Positions 1 through 6,333 of a DNA stretch of 64,000 bases are shown piece after piece; the first letter of the stretch is position 1; each line of letters starts with the position of its first letter. Location: assembly GCA_963693005.1 (NCBI GenBank), contig OY843726.1:186001-250000 (forward strand), in the 5' to 3' direction. The position numbers and the translations under genes were made by a program. Below the pieces are notes generated by a model. That model searched no databases and was not told the origin of the DNA. It worked only from the letters and a program-made list of their open reading frames with translations. This stretch comes from Bodonicaedibacter sp963693005 (lineage in GTDB: Bacteria; Pseudomonadota; Alphaproteobacteria; UBA6184).

Positions 1-181
1 TCTTTAGTTCTTGAAAATCTTTACCTTTTTTACGAAGCACTGTTTTCAAAGGACTAGCCACAGTACATTGGCGATCACTAACTGAAGCTCCTACAGTTTT
101 ACTACCAATATCCAAACATAATAAACGATGCGGCAATGCAACACTTACATCCTTGAATTCTAAAAAGGTTTTATAAAGCAT
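1..181 (-). CDS. ruvX: RuvX/YqgF Holliday-junction resolvase-like nuclease (5' part only)
   Basis: This is the N-terminal 60 residues of a gene that leaves the window on the left. The stretch CLDIGSKTVGASVSD (about residues 22-36) is the first strand-loop of the RNase H-like fold in YqgF/RuvX proteins, and Asp24 is the expected first metal-binding carboxylate. It is followed by SPLKTV, the usual position of the P-x-x-T segment. YqgF proteins act in 16S rRNA 5' end maturation and have been proposed as Holliday-junction resolvases. The start ATG lies at 179-181. The flagellar cluster to the right reads in the opposite direction. The family call rests on a short fragment but the motif is characteristic. 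Confidence 0.8.
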   Translation of the reverse strand, partial: MLYKTFLEFKDVSVALPHRLLCLDIGSKTVGASVSDRQCTVASPLKTVLRKKGKDFQELK

Positions 182-270
182 TGCTTTTTACCATTCGTTA
201 ATTACTCTCTGTCAGCCTAGGTTTAGATAGACCAGATATATCGAAAAAAAACAGGTTTTACGAGGTCAAA

Positions 271-462
271 ATGGATATTTCAAAAAAATCAGCCGAATTA
301 ATGCTCGACTTAGTCGAAATAAAGTTAAGCATGATGCAAGTTAACGACAGAGACGATGCTAAAGAGCTTTCTAGTCTAAGGTCTTGTCGAGAAGAGTTAC
401 TTAAAGTTTTAAATGGCGCAAAGAGCAGCTCTATCATGGAGCAGTTTCAGCGCTTAACTTAA
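271..462 (+). CDS. small hypothetical protein upstream of flgB
   Basis: A 63-residue, strongly charged, probably all-helical protein without cysteines, signal peptide or membrane segment. The ATG is preceded by GAGG at a suitable distance. It runs in the same direction as flgB-flgC-fliE, 57 bp upstream, but a separate promoter-like element lies at its 3' end. It could be a small flagellar accessory protein such as a chaperone or regulator. That is only an inference from position; I recognise no family. Confidence 0.5.
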   Translation: MDISKKSAELMLDLVEIKLSMMQVNDRDDAKELSSLRSCREELLKVLNGAKSSSIMEQFQRLT

Positions 463-495
463 CAAAGTTTTAATCAGCAGTTTGTCAGTTACAAT
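459..495 (+). promoter_or_regulatory. possible CtrA box and -10 element before flgB
   Basis: TTAA-CAAAGTT-TTAA (459-473) matches the alphaproteobacterial CtrA consensus TTAA-N7-TTAA exactly. A -10-like TACAAT lies at 490-495. With a 17-bp spacer the -35 position falls inside the box, which is the arrangement of CtrA-activated promoters. Transcription would start about 20 bp before flgB. The left half of the box overlaps the stop codon of the preceding small gene. The box is simple enough to arise by chance in AT-rich DNA. Confidence 0.45.
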
Positions 496-519
496 GTAAG
501 GTGTTTTTAAAGGTGCGTT

Positions 520-915
520 ATGTCATTCTTCAAAAGTAAGGCTCTCTCTAGCTTAAAGGAAAATATTGCTTTTTTTAAGGCAGCTCAAAAACAAACTGCT
601 AAAAACATAGCTCGCTCCAATACTCCTGGAGCCAAACCTATAAAGTTAGAACGATCTTCACACAACAGCAGCTTACAACTCTCTCTACCAACCCATGGAA
701 AAGGCTTTTCCTCAAACAATTCTAATTTTGCACATTACCTTGAAGTTGAAGATAAAAGTGCCGGAACTGAAGCAGCCCCAGGAGAGTCACACATTTCTAT
801 CGAGAATGAGTCTATTCGTATGGCAGAGCTTGATGATCAACATCATTTAGCTCTAAAAACTATGGGCGCTTGGAAAAAAGGAATGCGTATTGTTACTGGG
901 AATGGAGGAGGTTAA
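520..915 (+). CDS. flgB: flagellar basal-body rod protein FlgB
   Basis: A 131-residue protein of normal FlgB length. The N-terminal helix leads into KNIARSNTPGAKP (about residues 28-40), the signature of axial rod proteins (N-I-A-N-x-x-T-P-G-Y). The usual Tyr is Ala here and the second Asn of NIAN is Arg, so the motif is somewhat degenerate. The C-terminus, with conserved MGAWKKGMRIV, is the second half of the coiled-coil rod domain. FlgB is the most proximal rod subunit, exported by the flagellar type III system. The ATG has a good site (AAAGGTG). flgC follows after 4 bp, in the usual alphaproteobacterial flgB-flgC-fliE order. Confidence 0.85.
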   Translation: MSFFKSKALSSLKENIAFFKAAQKQTAKNIARSNTPGAKPIKLERSSHNSSLQLSLPTHGKGFSSNNSNFAHYLEVEDKSAGTEAAPGESHISIENESIRMAELDDQHHLALKTMGAWKKGMRIVTGNGGG

Positions 916-919
916 TTAA

Positions 920-1378
920 ATGCCTAAAATTCATTTTACTACCTTGCCAAAATCATCAAAATCCACAGATGAGCTCCAAAAAAGCTTAAAAACATCCGCT
1001 AATGGAATGCATTTAAACAAATTCTTATTACGACTTACTTCTGAAAACATTGCACATGCCGACACACTTTCGTCTCAACCTGGTGGGGATGCTTATCGTG
1101 CTAAATTACCCGTTCTAGGGCATAGAACAGATTCCGATACTGGAGCCCACGTTGTTTTTGTAAGAAAAATTGTGGAAGATAAGTCACATCAAGACTCTGA
1201 ACACATACCCGAACACCCTGGAGCAGATGCAAACGGGATGGTAAAAAAAACAAATGTTAGCGAACTAGTAGAAAAAGTTCATTTATCTAAATATCAAAAG
1301 TCCGCAAACGCAAACTTACAAGCTTATCAAGTTGCTCTAAAAATGCGCCGTCGAGAAATCGATGAACTGCTAAAATAA
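920..1378 (+). CDS. flgC: flagellar basal-body rod protein FlgC
   Basis: 152 residues, slightly longer than usual (about 135) because of an N-terminal extension of roughly 15 residues. SENIAHADT (about 41-49) corresponds to the SENIANANT rod signature. GGDAYRAKLPVL, the HPGADANGMV stretch and the following NVSELVEKV match the FlgC-specific blocks (P-x-x-P-Y-R-R-K, HPDADENGYV, NVDLVEEM). The C-terminus carries the ANLQAYQVALKMRRREIDELL helix typical of rod proteins. It sits 4 bp after flgB, and fliE starts 12 bp after its stop. The family assignment is secure; whether a complete flagellum is made cannot be judged from this window. Confidence 0.85.
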   Translation: MPKIHFTTLPKSSKSTDELQKSLKTSANGMHLNKFLLRLTSENIAHADTLSSQPGGDAYRAKLPVLGHRTDSDTGAHVVFVRKIVEDKSHQDSEHIPEHPGADANGMVKKTNVSELVEKVHLSKYQKSANANLQAYQVALKMRRREIDELLK

Positions 1379-1390
1379 TAGGTGATAAAA

Positions 1391-1690
1391 ATGGAAATTA
1401 CCCCCGTCAAGACACAAACAAACTTAAAACCCAGCTTAGACAATCAACCGTTAACCGAAACCAACGTTCCAAGCGCAGGTCAAAGCTCGTTTGCTGATCA
1501 TATGGCTGATACCTTTGAAACTGTTGCACAGCAAGGATATGAAGCAGAATCCATTTCTACTAACAATGCAAACACAACTGATCTCGCAATGGCGATGGAT
1601 CAGTTTCTTGTTGAGTTAAACGCACTCAAAGCACTAGTTGATGAAACACGAAAATCTCTCGACCGATTGTTTCAAGAAGCTAAAGGTTAA
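1391..1690 (+). CDS. fliE: flagellar hook-basal body complex protein FliE
   Basis: A 99-residue protein. The C-terminal half has the FliE pattern: SFADHM near residue 37, a long helix, then NTTDLAMAMDQFLVELNA, which corresponds to the FliE segment (D-x-H-x-V-M-x-A-x-E-K-A-x-L-x-L). FliE joins the MS ring to the rod. I chose ATG 1391 because an excellent ribosome site, AGGTGA, ends 5 bp upstream; a GTG at 1382 in the same frame would lie inside that site. It is the last gene of the flgB-flgC-fliE group. Its stop overlaps by 4 bp the end of a minus-strand remnant. Confidence 0.8.
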   Translation: MEITPVKTQTNLKPSLDNQPLTETNVPSAGQSSFADHMADTFETVAQQGYEAESISTNNANTTDLAMAMDQFLVELNALKALVDETRKSLDRLFQEAKG

Positions 1691-1851
1691 AACTGATACC
1701 TTACTATGGCACCTATTGAGAGGCCATAGCTCACTTCTCCATTATCAGTAGTTTCTCCAGTATATTGAACTTCTTTATATATAGGCAAAGATAAAGACTT
1801 GAGTAAATCAGTGATGCCATGTTTGCGATTATTCACCTTACATGCCAACAT
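1687..1851 (-). pseudogene. C-terminal stub of an outer-membrane beta-barrel protein
   Basis: On the minus strand a 54-codon frame starts at ATG 1849-1851 and ends in alternating hydrophobic/polar residues, VSYGLSIGAIVRYQF, followed by a stop. A last beta strand with a terminal Phe is the hallmark of outer-membrane barrels recognised by BamA. The frame is closed upstream by an in-frame TAA, so only the last part of the protein remains. I read this as the 3' remnant of a porin-like or autotransporter-like gene. It could also be a short expressed peptide, but it has no ribosome site or signal peptide. No N-terminal part is seen in the adjacent 250 bp. Confidence 0.45.
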
Positions 1852-1870
1852 CGAAGCGTCGCACTCAGAT

Positions 1871-1909
1871 AGATGTTAAGCCCCATTTTCAACACGGCGC
1901 TTAACATCT
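1871..1909. repeat. 11-bp perfect inverted repeat in the dnaJ-fliE gap
   Basis: AGATGTTAAGC (1871-1881) is the exact reverse complement of GCTTAACATCT (1899-1909), separated by 17 bp. There is no T-run on either side, so it is not a classical terminator. A weaker 8-bp stem (1943-1950 with 1961-1968, AATAGACT/AGTCTATT) follows. The rest of the gap up to dnaJ shows no gene. It may be an operator, a decay scar or an RNA hairpin. Confidence 0.5.
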
Positions 1910-2101
1910 CTACTGGTAAAACAAACGTCTCCAATCTCATATAATAGACTGGTAAGATCTAGTCTATTTTAAGCTCAATACTTCCTCTTGTCTAATTCGA
2001 AAAACCACAGCAACCATAGGCATCAAACTAACGATCATTAACACTTACTTCTCTTCAGTAGCTTCCAGAAAAGGTATGATAGATAAGCTTTCCTCTTTAC
2101 G

Positions 2102-3268
2102 TTATTTCGTTACGTTGTCCCAAATTTTTTTTACTTTATCAACAAATCCTTTTGTCTTTGGGTGATGATGGTCTGACTTTGCACTTCCCAATGATTTGAA
2201 TGATTCCATCAATTCTTTTTGCTCTTTATTTAGTTTAACGGGAACCTCAACCATGGCATGTACAATCATATCGCCACGACGCGGAGAACGCATGACATTC
2301 ATTCCTTTACTCTTCAGTCGGAACTTTTCATTAGGCTGAGTACCCAACGGAATCTTTAGCTTCGCTTTCGTGCCATCAATCGTTGGAATTTCAATTTCCC
2401 CACCTAAAACAGCCATTGTCATTGGTATAGGAACTTGGCAATGAATATCATCACCTTGACGAATAAATAAATCGTGAGGTTTTACAACAATAAAGACATA
2501 TAGATCTCCAGCAGGTCCGCCACGCATACCTGCCTCACCTTCACCAGAAACCCTTAATCGCGTGCCATCTTCTACACCCGCAGGAATCGTAATATCAATT
2601 GTTTTTGAACCTTCGCTCCGGCCTGCACCACCGCATAATCGGCACGGGTCTTTTATGGTTTGCCCTGCACCACCACAGCTTGTACAAGAGCGTTCTAAAG
2701 TAAAGAACCCCTGCTGAAATCTCATTGACCCAGAACCATGGCACGTAGCACACGTTGTCGCCTTAGAGCCTTTTGCTGCCCCAGACCCTGAACAGCCATC
2801 ACATTTATTGGCTTTTCGGATGTTGATAGTCTCTGAAATCCCCTGATGAGCCTGATCAAGCGTCAACGTCATATCGTAGCGCAAGTCCGAGCCCGGTTGC
2901 CCTTGTTGCTGTGCACGTCCACCTCGAGAAGCTCCACCGAAGCCCCCTCCAAACACCTCTTCAAAAATATCTGAAAAGTTCGAAAACCCGCCCCCGCCAA
3001 AGCCAGAACCTTGACCGTGAGAGGACCCACCCATACCACCTTCAAATGCTTGATGCCCATATTGATCATAAGCTGCTCGCTTTTGTTCATCTCGCAAAAC
3101 ATCATAAGCCTCACTGAGTTCTTTAAACTTAGCTTCAGCTTTTGTATCTCCTTGATTTCTATCTGGGTGATATTTCATCGCAAGTTTGCGATATGCTTTT
3201 TTCAACTCATCTGCTGTTGCACTTTTTGCGACCTCTAAAGATTCATAATAATCTTTCTTTGCAGCCAT
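2102..3268 (-). CDS. dnaJ: chaperone protein DnaJ
   Basis: 388 residues with the full type I Hsp40 layout. The J domain has HPD at residues 34-36. A Gly/Phe-rich linker follows (about 75-125), then a zinc centre of four C-x-x-C-x-G-x-G-like repeats (CDGCSGSG, CATCHGSG, CTSCGGAG, CRLCGGAG), then the C-terminal substrate-binding beta domains. It stimulates DnaK ATPase and delivers unfolded clients in the cytoplasm. The gene lies 56 bp downstream of dnaK, with a terminator-like hairpin in between that may lower its expression relative to dnaK. A ribosome site (GGAG) lies before the ATG. Confidence 0.98.
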   Translation of the reverse strand: MAAKKDYYESLEVAKSATADELKKAYRKLAMKYHPDRNQGDTKAEAKFKELSEAYDVLRDEQKRAAYDQYGHQAFEGGMGGSSHGQGSGFGGGGFSNFSDIFEEVFGGGFGGASRGGRAQQQGQPGSDLRYDMTLTLDQAHQGISETINIRKANKCDGCSGSGAAKGSKATTCATCHGSGSMRFQQGFFTLERSCTSCGGAGQTIKDPCRLCGGAGRSEGSKTIDITIPAGVEDGTRLRVSGEGEAGMRGGPAGDLYVFIVVKPHDLFIRQGDDIHCQVPIPMTMAVLGGEIEIPTIDGTKAKLKIPLGTQPNEKFRLKSKGMNVMRSPRRGDMIVHAMVEVPVKLNKEQKELMESFKSLGSAKSDHHHPKTKGFVDKVKKIWDNVTK

Positions 3269-3283
3269 TTTATCTCCTATTTA

Positions 3284-3311
3284 CAAAAAAAGGGGACCTA
3301 AGCCCCCCTTT
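3284..3311 (-). terminator. terminator or attenuator between dnaK and dnaJ
   Basis: Read on the minus strand, AAAGGGG pairs with CCCCTTT around a short loop, followed by a run of T. It sits 13 bp after the dnaK stop and before dnaJ, so it probably ends part of the dnaK transcripts and gives less DnaJ than DnaK. The A-run on the other side would also allow function on the plus strand. Confidence 0.6.
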
Positions 3312-3324
3312 CTATTAACAATAA

Positions 3325-5250
3325 TTAGTCTTTCTTGGCATCATCTTCATTCACTTCTTGAAAGTCAGCATCCACTACGTCATCTTCTTTCTTTGCCGCG
3401 TCTTCCCCACCTTCAGCAGTTTTATTTGCTTCTGCTTCTTGTGCAGCCTTGTACATAGCCTCACCTAATTTCATAGAAGACTGCGTTAATGCTTCAGTTT
3501 TAGATTTAATCGCCTCTAAATCTTCTGATGCAGAAACTTCTTTCAACGCTTCTATATCTTTCTCGATAGCACTCTTGTCTTCTTCAGAGATTTTCTCTCC
3601 GTGTTCAGCAACAGTTTTTTCTGTTGAGTACACCAACGAGTCCGCCTGATTTTTTGCATCAATTAGCTCACGTCGTTGCTTGTCCGACTCTGCATTGGCT
3701 TCAGCATCTTTCACCATTTTTTCAATGTCTTCATCACTCAACCCACCTGATGGTTGAATCCTAATCTGCTGCTCTTTATTCGTCGCTTTATCTTTAGCCG
3801 AAACATGCACAATGCCGTTTGCATCAATATCAAAAGTTACTTCAATTTGTGGCATTCCTCGTGCGGCTGATGGAATTCCAACCAAATCAAATTGCCCCAA
3901 CATTTTGTTATCAGCAGCCATTTCGCGTTCACCCTGAGCAACCCGAATTGTTACAGCAGTTTGATTGTCTTCAGCCGTCGAAAACACCTGGCTTTTTTTT
4001 GTAGGAATTGTTGTGTTTCTTTCAATCAGTCGAGTAAACACACCTCCTAACGTTTCAATCCCCAAAGACAAAGGAGTTACATCTAATAGCACCACATCTT
4101 TTACGTCACCTGTCAAAACTCCACCTTGAATGGCAGCTCCCATAGCAACTACTTCATCTGGGTTTACACCGCGGTGTGGCTCTTTATTAAAGAAACGCTT
4201 TACTTCCTCAATAATTTTAGGCATACGCGTCATACCACCAACCATAATCACTTCATCAATATCCGAAGCTTTTAGTCCGGCATCTTTCAGGGCCTTTTCA
4301 CATGGTTTCATTGTGCGTTGAACCAAATCATCTACCAATGATTCATATTTCGAACGTGAAATTTTAACGTTCATATGCTTAGGACCCGTAGCATCCGCTG
4401 TAATAAATGGTAAGTTTACTTCAGTTTGAGCACCACTAGAAAGCTCGATTTTTGCTTTTTCTGCAGCTTCTTTTAAGCGCTGTAACGCCATACTATCGTT
4501 AGAAATATCAACGCCCGTATCCTTCTTAAACTCTTCGATCAAATACTGAACAATACGTGTATCAAAATCTTCACCACCTAAAAATGTATCACCATTTGTA
4601 GATTTTACTTCGAACACACCATCACCAATTTCCAATACTGATACGTCAAACGTACCACCACCCAAGTCATATACTACAATTGTGCCCGAATCTTTTTTGT
4701 CTAAACCATAAGCCAATGCGGCTGCAGTTGGCTCGTTCACAATACGTAATACTTCTAAACCAGCTATCTTCCCTGCATCACGAGTTGCCTGACGTTGTGC
4801 ATCATTAAAGTATGCAGGTACTGTAATAACGGCCTTTGTAACAGTATCTCCCAAATATTTTTCAGCAGTTTCTTTCATTTTCATCAAAGTAAACGCACTA
4901 ACTTCACTTGAGGTATAATTCTTATCCCGAGACTTCACCCAAGCATCACCATTGTCACCTTGAATAATTTTATACGGAACTAAATCAATGTCTTTTTTTA
5001 CAGCAGCATCATCAAAACGACGCCCAATTAAGCGTTTAATTGCAAAAAAAGTATGCTCAGGATTCGTTACTGCTTGACGCTTTGCTGGATCTCCCACTAA
5101 TCTCTCGCCATTTTCGGCAAACGCTACTATCGATGGAGTTGTGCGACGCCCTTCAGCATTTTCAATGACCTTTGCCTGATCACCATCCATAATCGCAATA
5201 CACGAGTTTGTAGTTCCTAAATCAATTCCAATAACTTTATTTGATGCCAT
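3325..5250 (-). CDS. dnaK: molecular chaperone DnaK (Hsp70)
   Basis: 641 residues, full length. The actin-like ATPase begins with IGIDLGTTNSCIA, followed by VYDLGGGTFDVS and VGGMTRMPK, the three Hsp70 signature patterns. The substrate-binding domain and lid follow, and the C-terminus is DVVDADFQEV, the usual end of proteobacterial DnaK. It binds hydrophobic segments of client proteins under control of DnaJ and GrpE. The ATG has an AGGAG site 6 bp upstream. A promoter and a CIRCE operator lie 30-95 bp upstream, which points to heat-shock control by HrcA in addition to any RpoH control. Confidence 0.99.
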   Translation of the reverse strand: MASNKVIGIDLGTTNSCIAIMDGDQAKVIENAEGRRTTPSIVAFAENGERLVGDPAKRQAVTNPEHTFFAIKRLIGRRFDDAAVKKDIDLVPYKIIQGDNGDAWVKSRDKNYTSSEVSAFTLMKMKETAEKYLGDTVTKAVITVPAYFNDAQRQATRDAGKIAGLEVLRIVNEPTAAALAYGLDKKDSGTIVVYDLGGGTFDVSVLEIGDGVFEVKSTNGDTFLGGEDFDTRIVQYLIEEFKKDTGVDISNDSMALQRLKEAAEKAKIELSSGAQTEVNLPFITADATGPKHMNVKISRSKYESLVDDLVQRTMKPCEKALKDAGLKASDIDEVIMVGGMTRMPKIIEEVKRFFNKEPHRGVNPDEVVAMGAAIQGGVLTGDVKDVVLLDVTPLSLGIETLGGVFTRLIERNTTIPTKKSQVFSTAEDNQTAVTIRVAQGEREMAADNKMLGQFDLVGIPSAARGMPQIEVTFDIDANGIVHVSAKDKATNKEQQIRIQPSGGLSDEDIEKMVKDAEANAESDKQRRELIDAKNQADSLVYSTEKTVAEHGEKISEEDKSAIEKDIEALKEVSASEDLEAIKSKTEALTQSSMKLGEAMYKAAQEAEANKTAEGGEDAAKKEDDVVDADFQEVNEDDAKKD

Positions 5251-5281
5251 ATTAGTCTCCTTGAGGTTTATTAATGAAGTG

Positions 5282-5310
5282 AATATATCTTTTTAATTTT
5301 ATTTGATCAA
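5282..5310 (-). promoter_or_regulatory. dnaK promoter
   Basis: On the minus strand TTGATC (5305-5310) and TATATT (5282-5287) are separated by exactly 17 bp, a good vegetative-type promoter that would give a leader of about 25 bp. An alternative, TTGAGT within the CIRCE arm with CAAATA 17 bp on, would place the operator over the -35 element. CTTG at the same place could also serve an RpoH-type -35, so the sigma factor is not certain. Confidence 0.5.
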
Positions 5311-5317
5311 GTATTTT

Positions 5318-5344
5318 TTAGCACTCAAAGCATTACAGTGCTAA
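5318..5344 (-). promoter_or_regulatory. CIRCE element (HrcA operator)
   Basis: TTAGCACTC-N9-CAGTGCTAA matches the CIRCE consensus (TTAGCACTC-N9-GAGTGCTAA) at 17 of 18 arm positions; only the first base of the right arm differs. It lies 68 bp upstream of dnaK, next to its promoter. HrcA binds CIRCE as a repressor that is released on heat shock. In many alphaproteobacteria CIRCE is found before groES, so its use at dnaK is notable. hrcA itself is not in the window. Confidence 0.78.
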
Positions 5345-5630
5345 AACATTAAAATTTTACTTATGATTATAAATTTGTTTAACGTGTTACTAGATCCCCT
5401 CACAAGTAAAGTTATCTAGAGAAAACCCAATCACTGCTAAAATAGCTTTATTCCATAATGACCTAAGTAACTTTTAATCACTACGTTAATTTATTATTCA
5501 GAACGCATTTTCAACTCTAATAATTATGGAGCCCTATAAATAACTCTTAGTCCCATCCTCCTAAGAAATATTCACGCCAGTTGTGCGCCCCCTCTGCTCT
5601 TTTAAATCGCTTTTTTTCAAACTGCACAAC

Positions 5631-5662
5631 AAAAAAAGCCTCCCAAATTGGGAGGCTTTTTA
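5631..5662 (-). terminator. rho-independent terminator of the phasin-like gene
   Basis: AAGCCTCCCAA pairs with its complement around a 3-4 base loop, flanked by A-runs and T-runs on both sides. It lies 20 bp after the stop of the minus-strand phasin-like gene. The symmetry would let it stop transcription from the plus strand as well. Confidence 0.85.
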
Positions 5663-5682
5663 AGAAAATACTTAGTAAACTA

Positions 5683-6273
5683 TTAAGATGCCTTCACATG
5701 CTCTTTCGCCGTACTTTTCATCACGTCCATAATACGTTGAGTAGATTGCTGCCACGTTTCCATAACATTTTTATGATGAGCCTTCACCTTTTCCATATGA
5801 ACTTTCATCCTTTCAGCCTGAGAAGATGATGCCGATTCTAAATCAGAGTGCAGCTTTGAGTGCTTGTTTTTAGTCGACTCTTTGTGCTCTTTTGCTGCAG
5901 CTTTCATCTTTTCTTTAGATGTAGCAATTTTTTCAGCCATATTTTCATGCGTCTTTTTTAACTCATCCATTTTACTTTTAAGTGACGTAGAAAACTTATC
6001 TATATTTTCTTTATGCACATCCTTTGTGTGTTCCGTCTTGGCCTTTAACGCAACCTGCATTTCTGCAAGATTTTTGTGCATAAAGTCTGAGTGCTTTTCA
6101 GAAACATCTTTAATCATGCCAGAAACTATGCCGTGAGCTTGCTTCAACGCGTCTACGTTTTTCTTATGCGTTTTCATTGCTTTATCCGAGGTCCATAAAG
6201 ACGGCATTTTCATCTTACTAAACGCCTGAAATTTATCTTTTTTTGGAGTTTCATTTTTTTCTTTTTTCGCCAT
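5683..6273 (-). CDS. phasin-like coiled-coil protein
   Basis: 196 residues, very rich in Lys and Glu, almost entirely helical. The segment NVDALKQAHGIVSGMIKDV (about 39-57) resembles the core of the phasin family (N-x-E-A-x-x-x-A-x-x-x-x-x-x-G). Phasins coat polyhydroxyalkanoate granules, and related helical proteins occur in bacteria without PHA. I took the ATG at 6271-6273 because AAGGGAG lies 7 bp before it; two earlier in-frame starts overlap or precede this site. A strong terminator follows the gene, and a TATAAT element with a CtrA-type box lies upstream. No PHA synthase is present here, so a granule role is only a family inference. Confidence 0.7.
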   Translation of the reverse strand: MAKKEKNETPKKDKFQAFSKMKMPSLWTSDKAMKTHKKNVDALKQAHGIVSGMIKDVSEKHSDFMHKNLAEMQVALKAKTEHTKDVHKENIDKFSTSLKSKMDELKKTHENMAEKIATSKEKMKAAAKEHKESTKNKHSKLHSDLESASSSQAERMKVHMEKVKAHHKNVMETWQQSTQRIMDVMKSTAKEHVKAS

Positions 6274-6298
6274 CTTCATTCTCCCTTTCGTCAAATAT

Positions 6299-6330
6299 AT
6301 TATAGTTATTGTTGGTTAACTTCAGGTTAA
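6299..6330 (-). promoter_or_regulatory. promoter of the phasin-like gene with CtrA-type box
   Basis: On the minus strand a perfect -10, TATAAT (6299-6304), has no recognisable -35, but TTAA-CTTCAGG-TTAA (6316-6330) covers the -35 position. This is the layout of promoters that need activation by CtrA. The box lies between the stop of the divL-like gene and the phasin-like start. CtrA control is inferred; the match itself is exact. Confidence 0.5.
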
Positions 6331-6333
6331 TTT

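Noticed and set aside
2869..3238. Open frames on both strands within dnaJ
   Set aside because: They are shadows of the Gly-rich coding sequence and have no motif or ribosome site.
5581..5829. Plus-strand frame across the terminator and phasin-like gene
   Set aside because: It crosses a strong terminator hairpin and mirrors the Lys-rich coding strand; no ribosome site.
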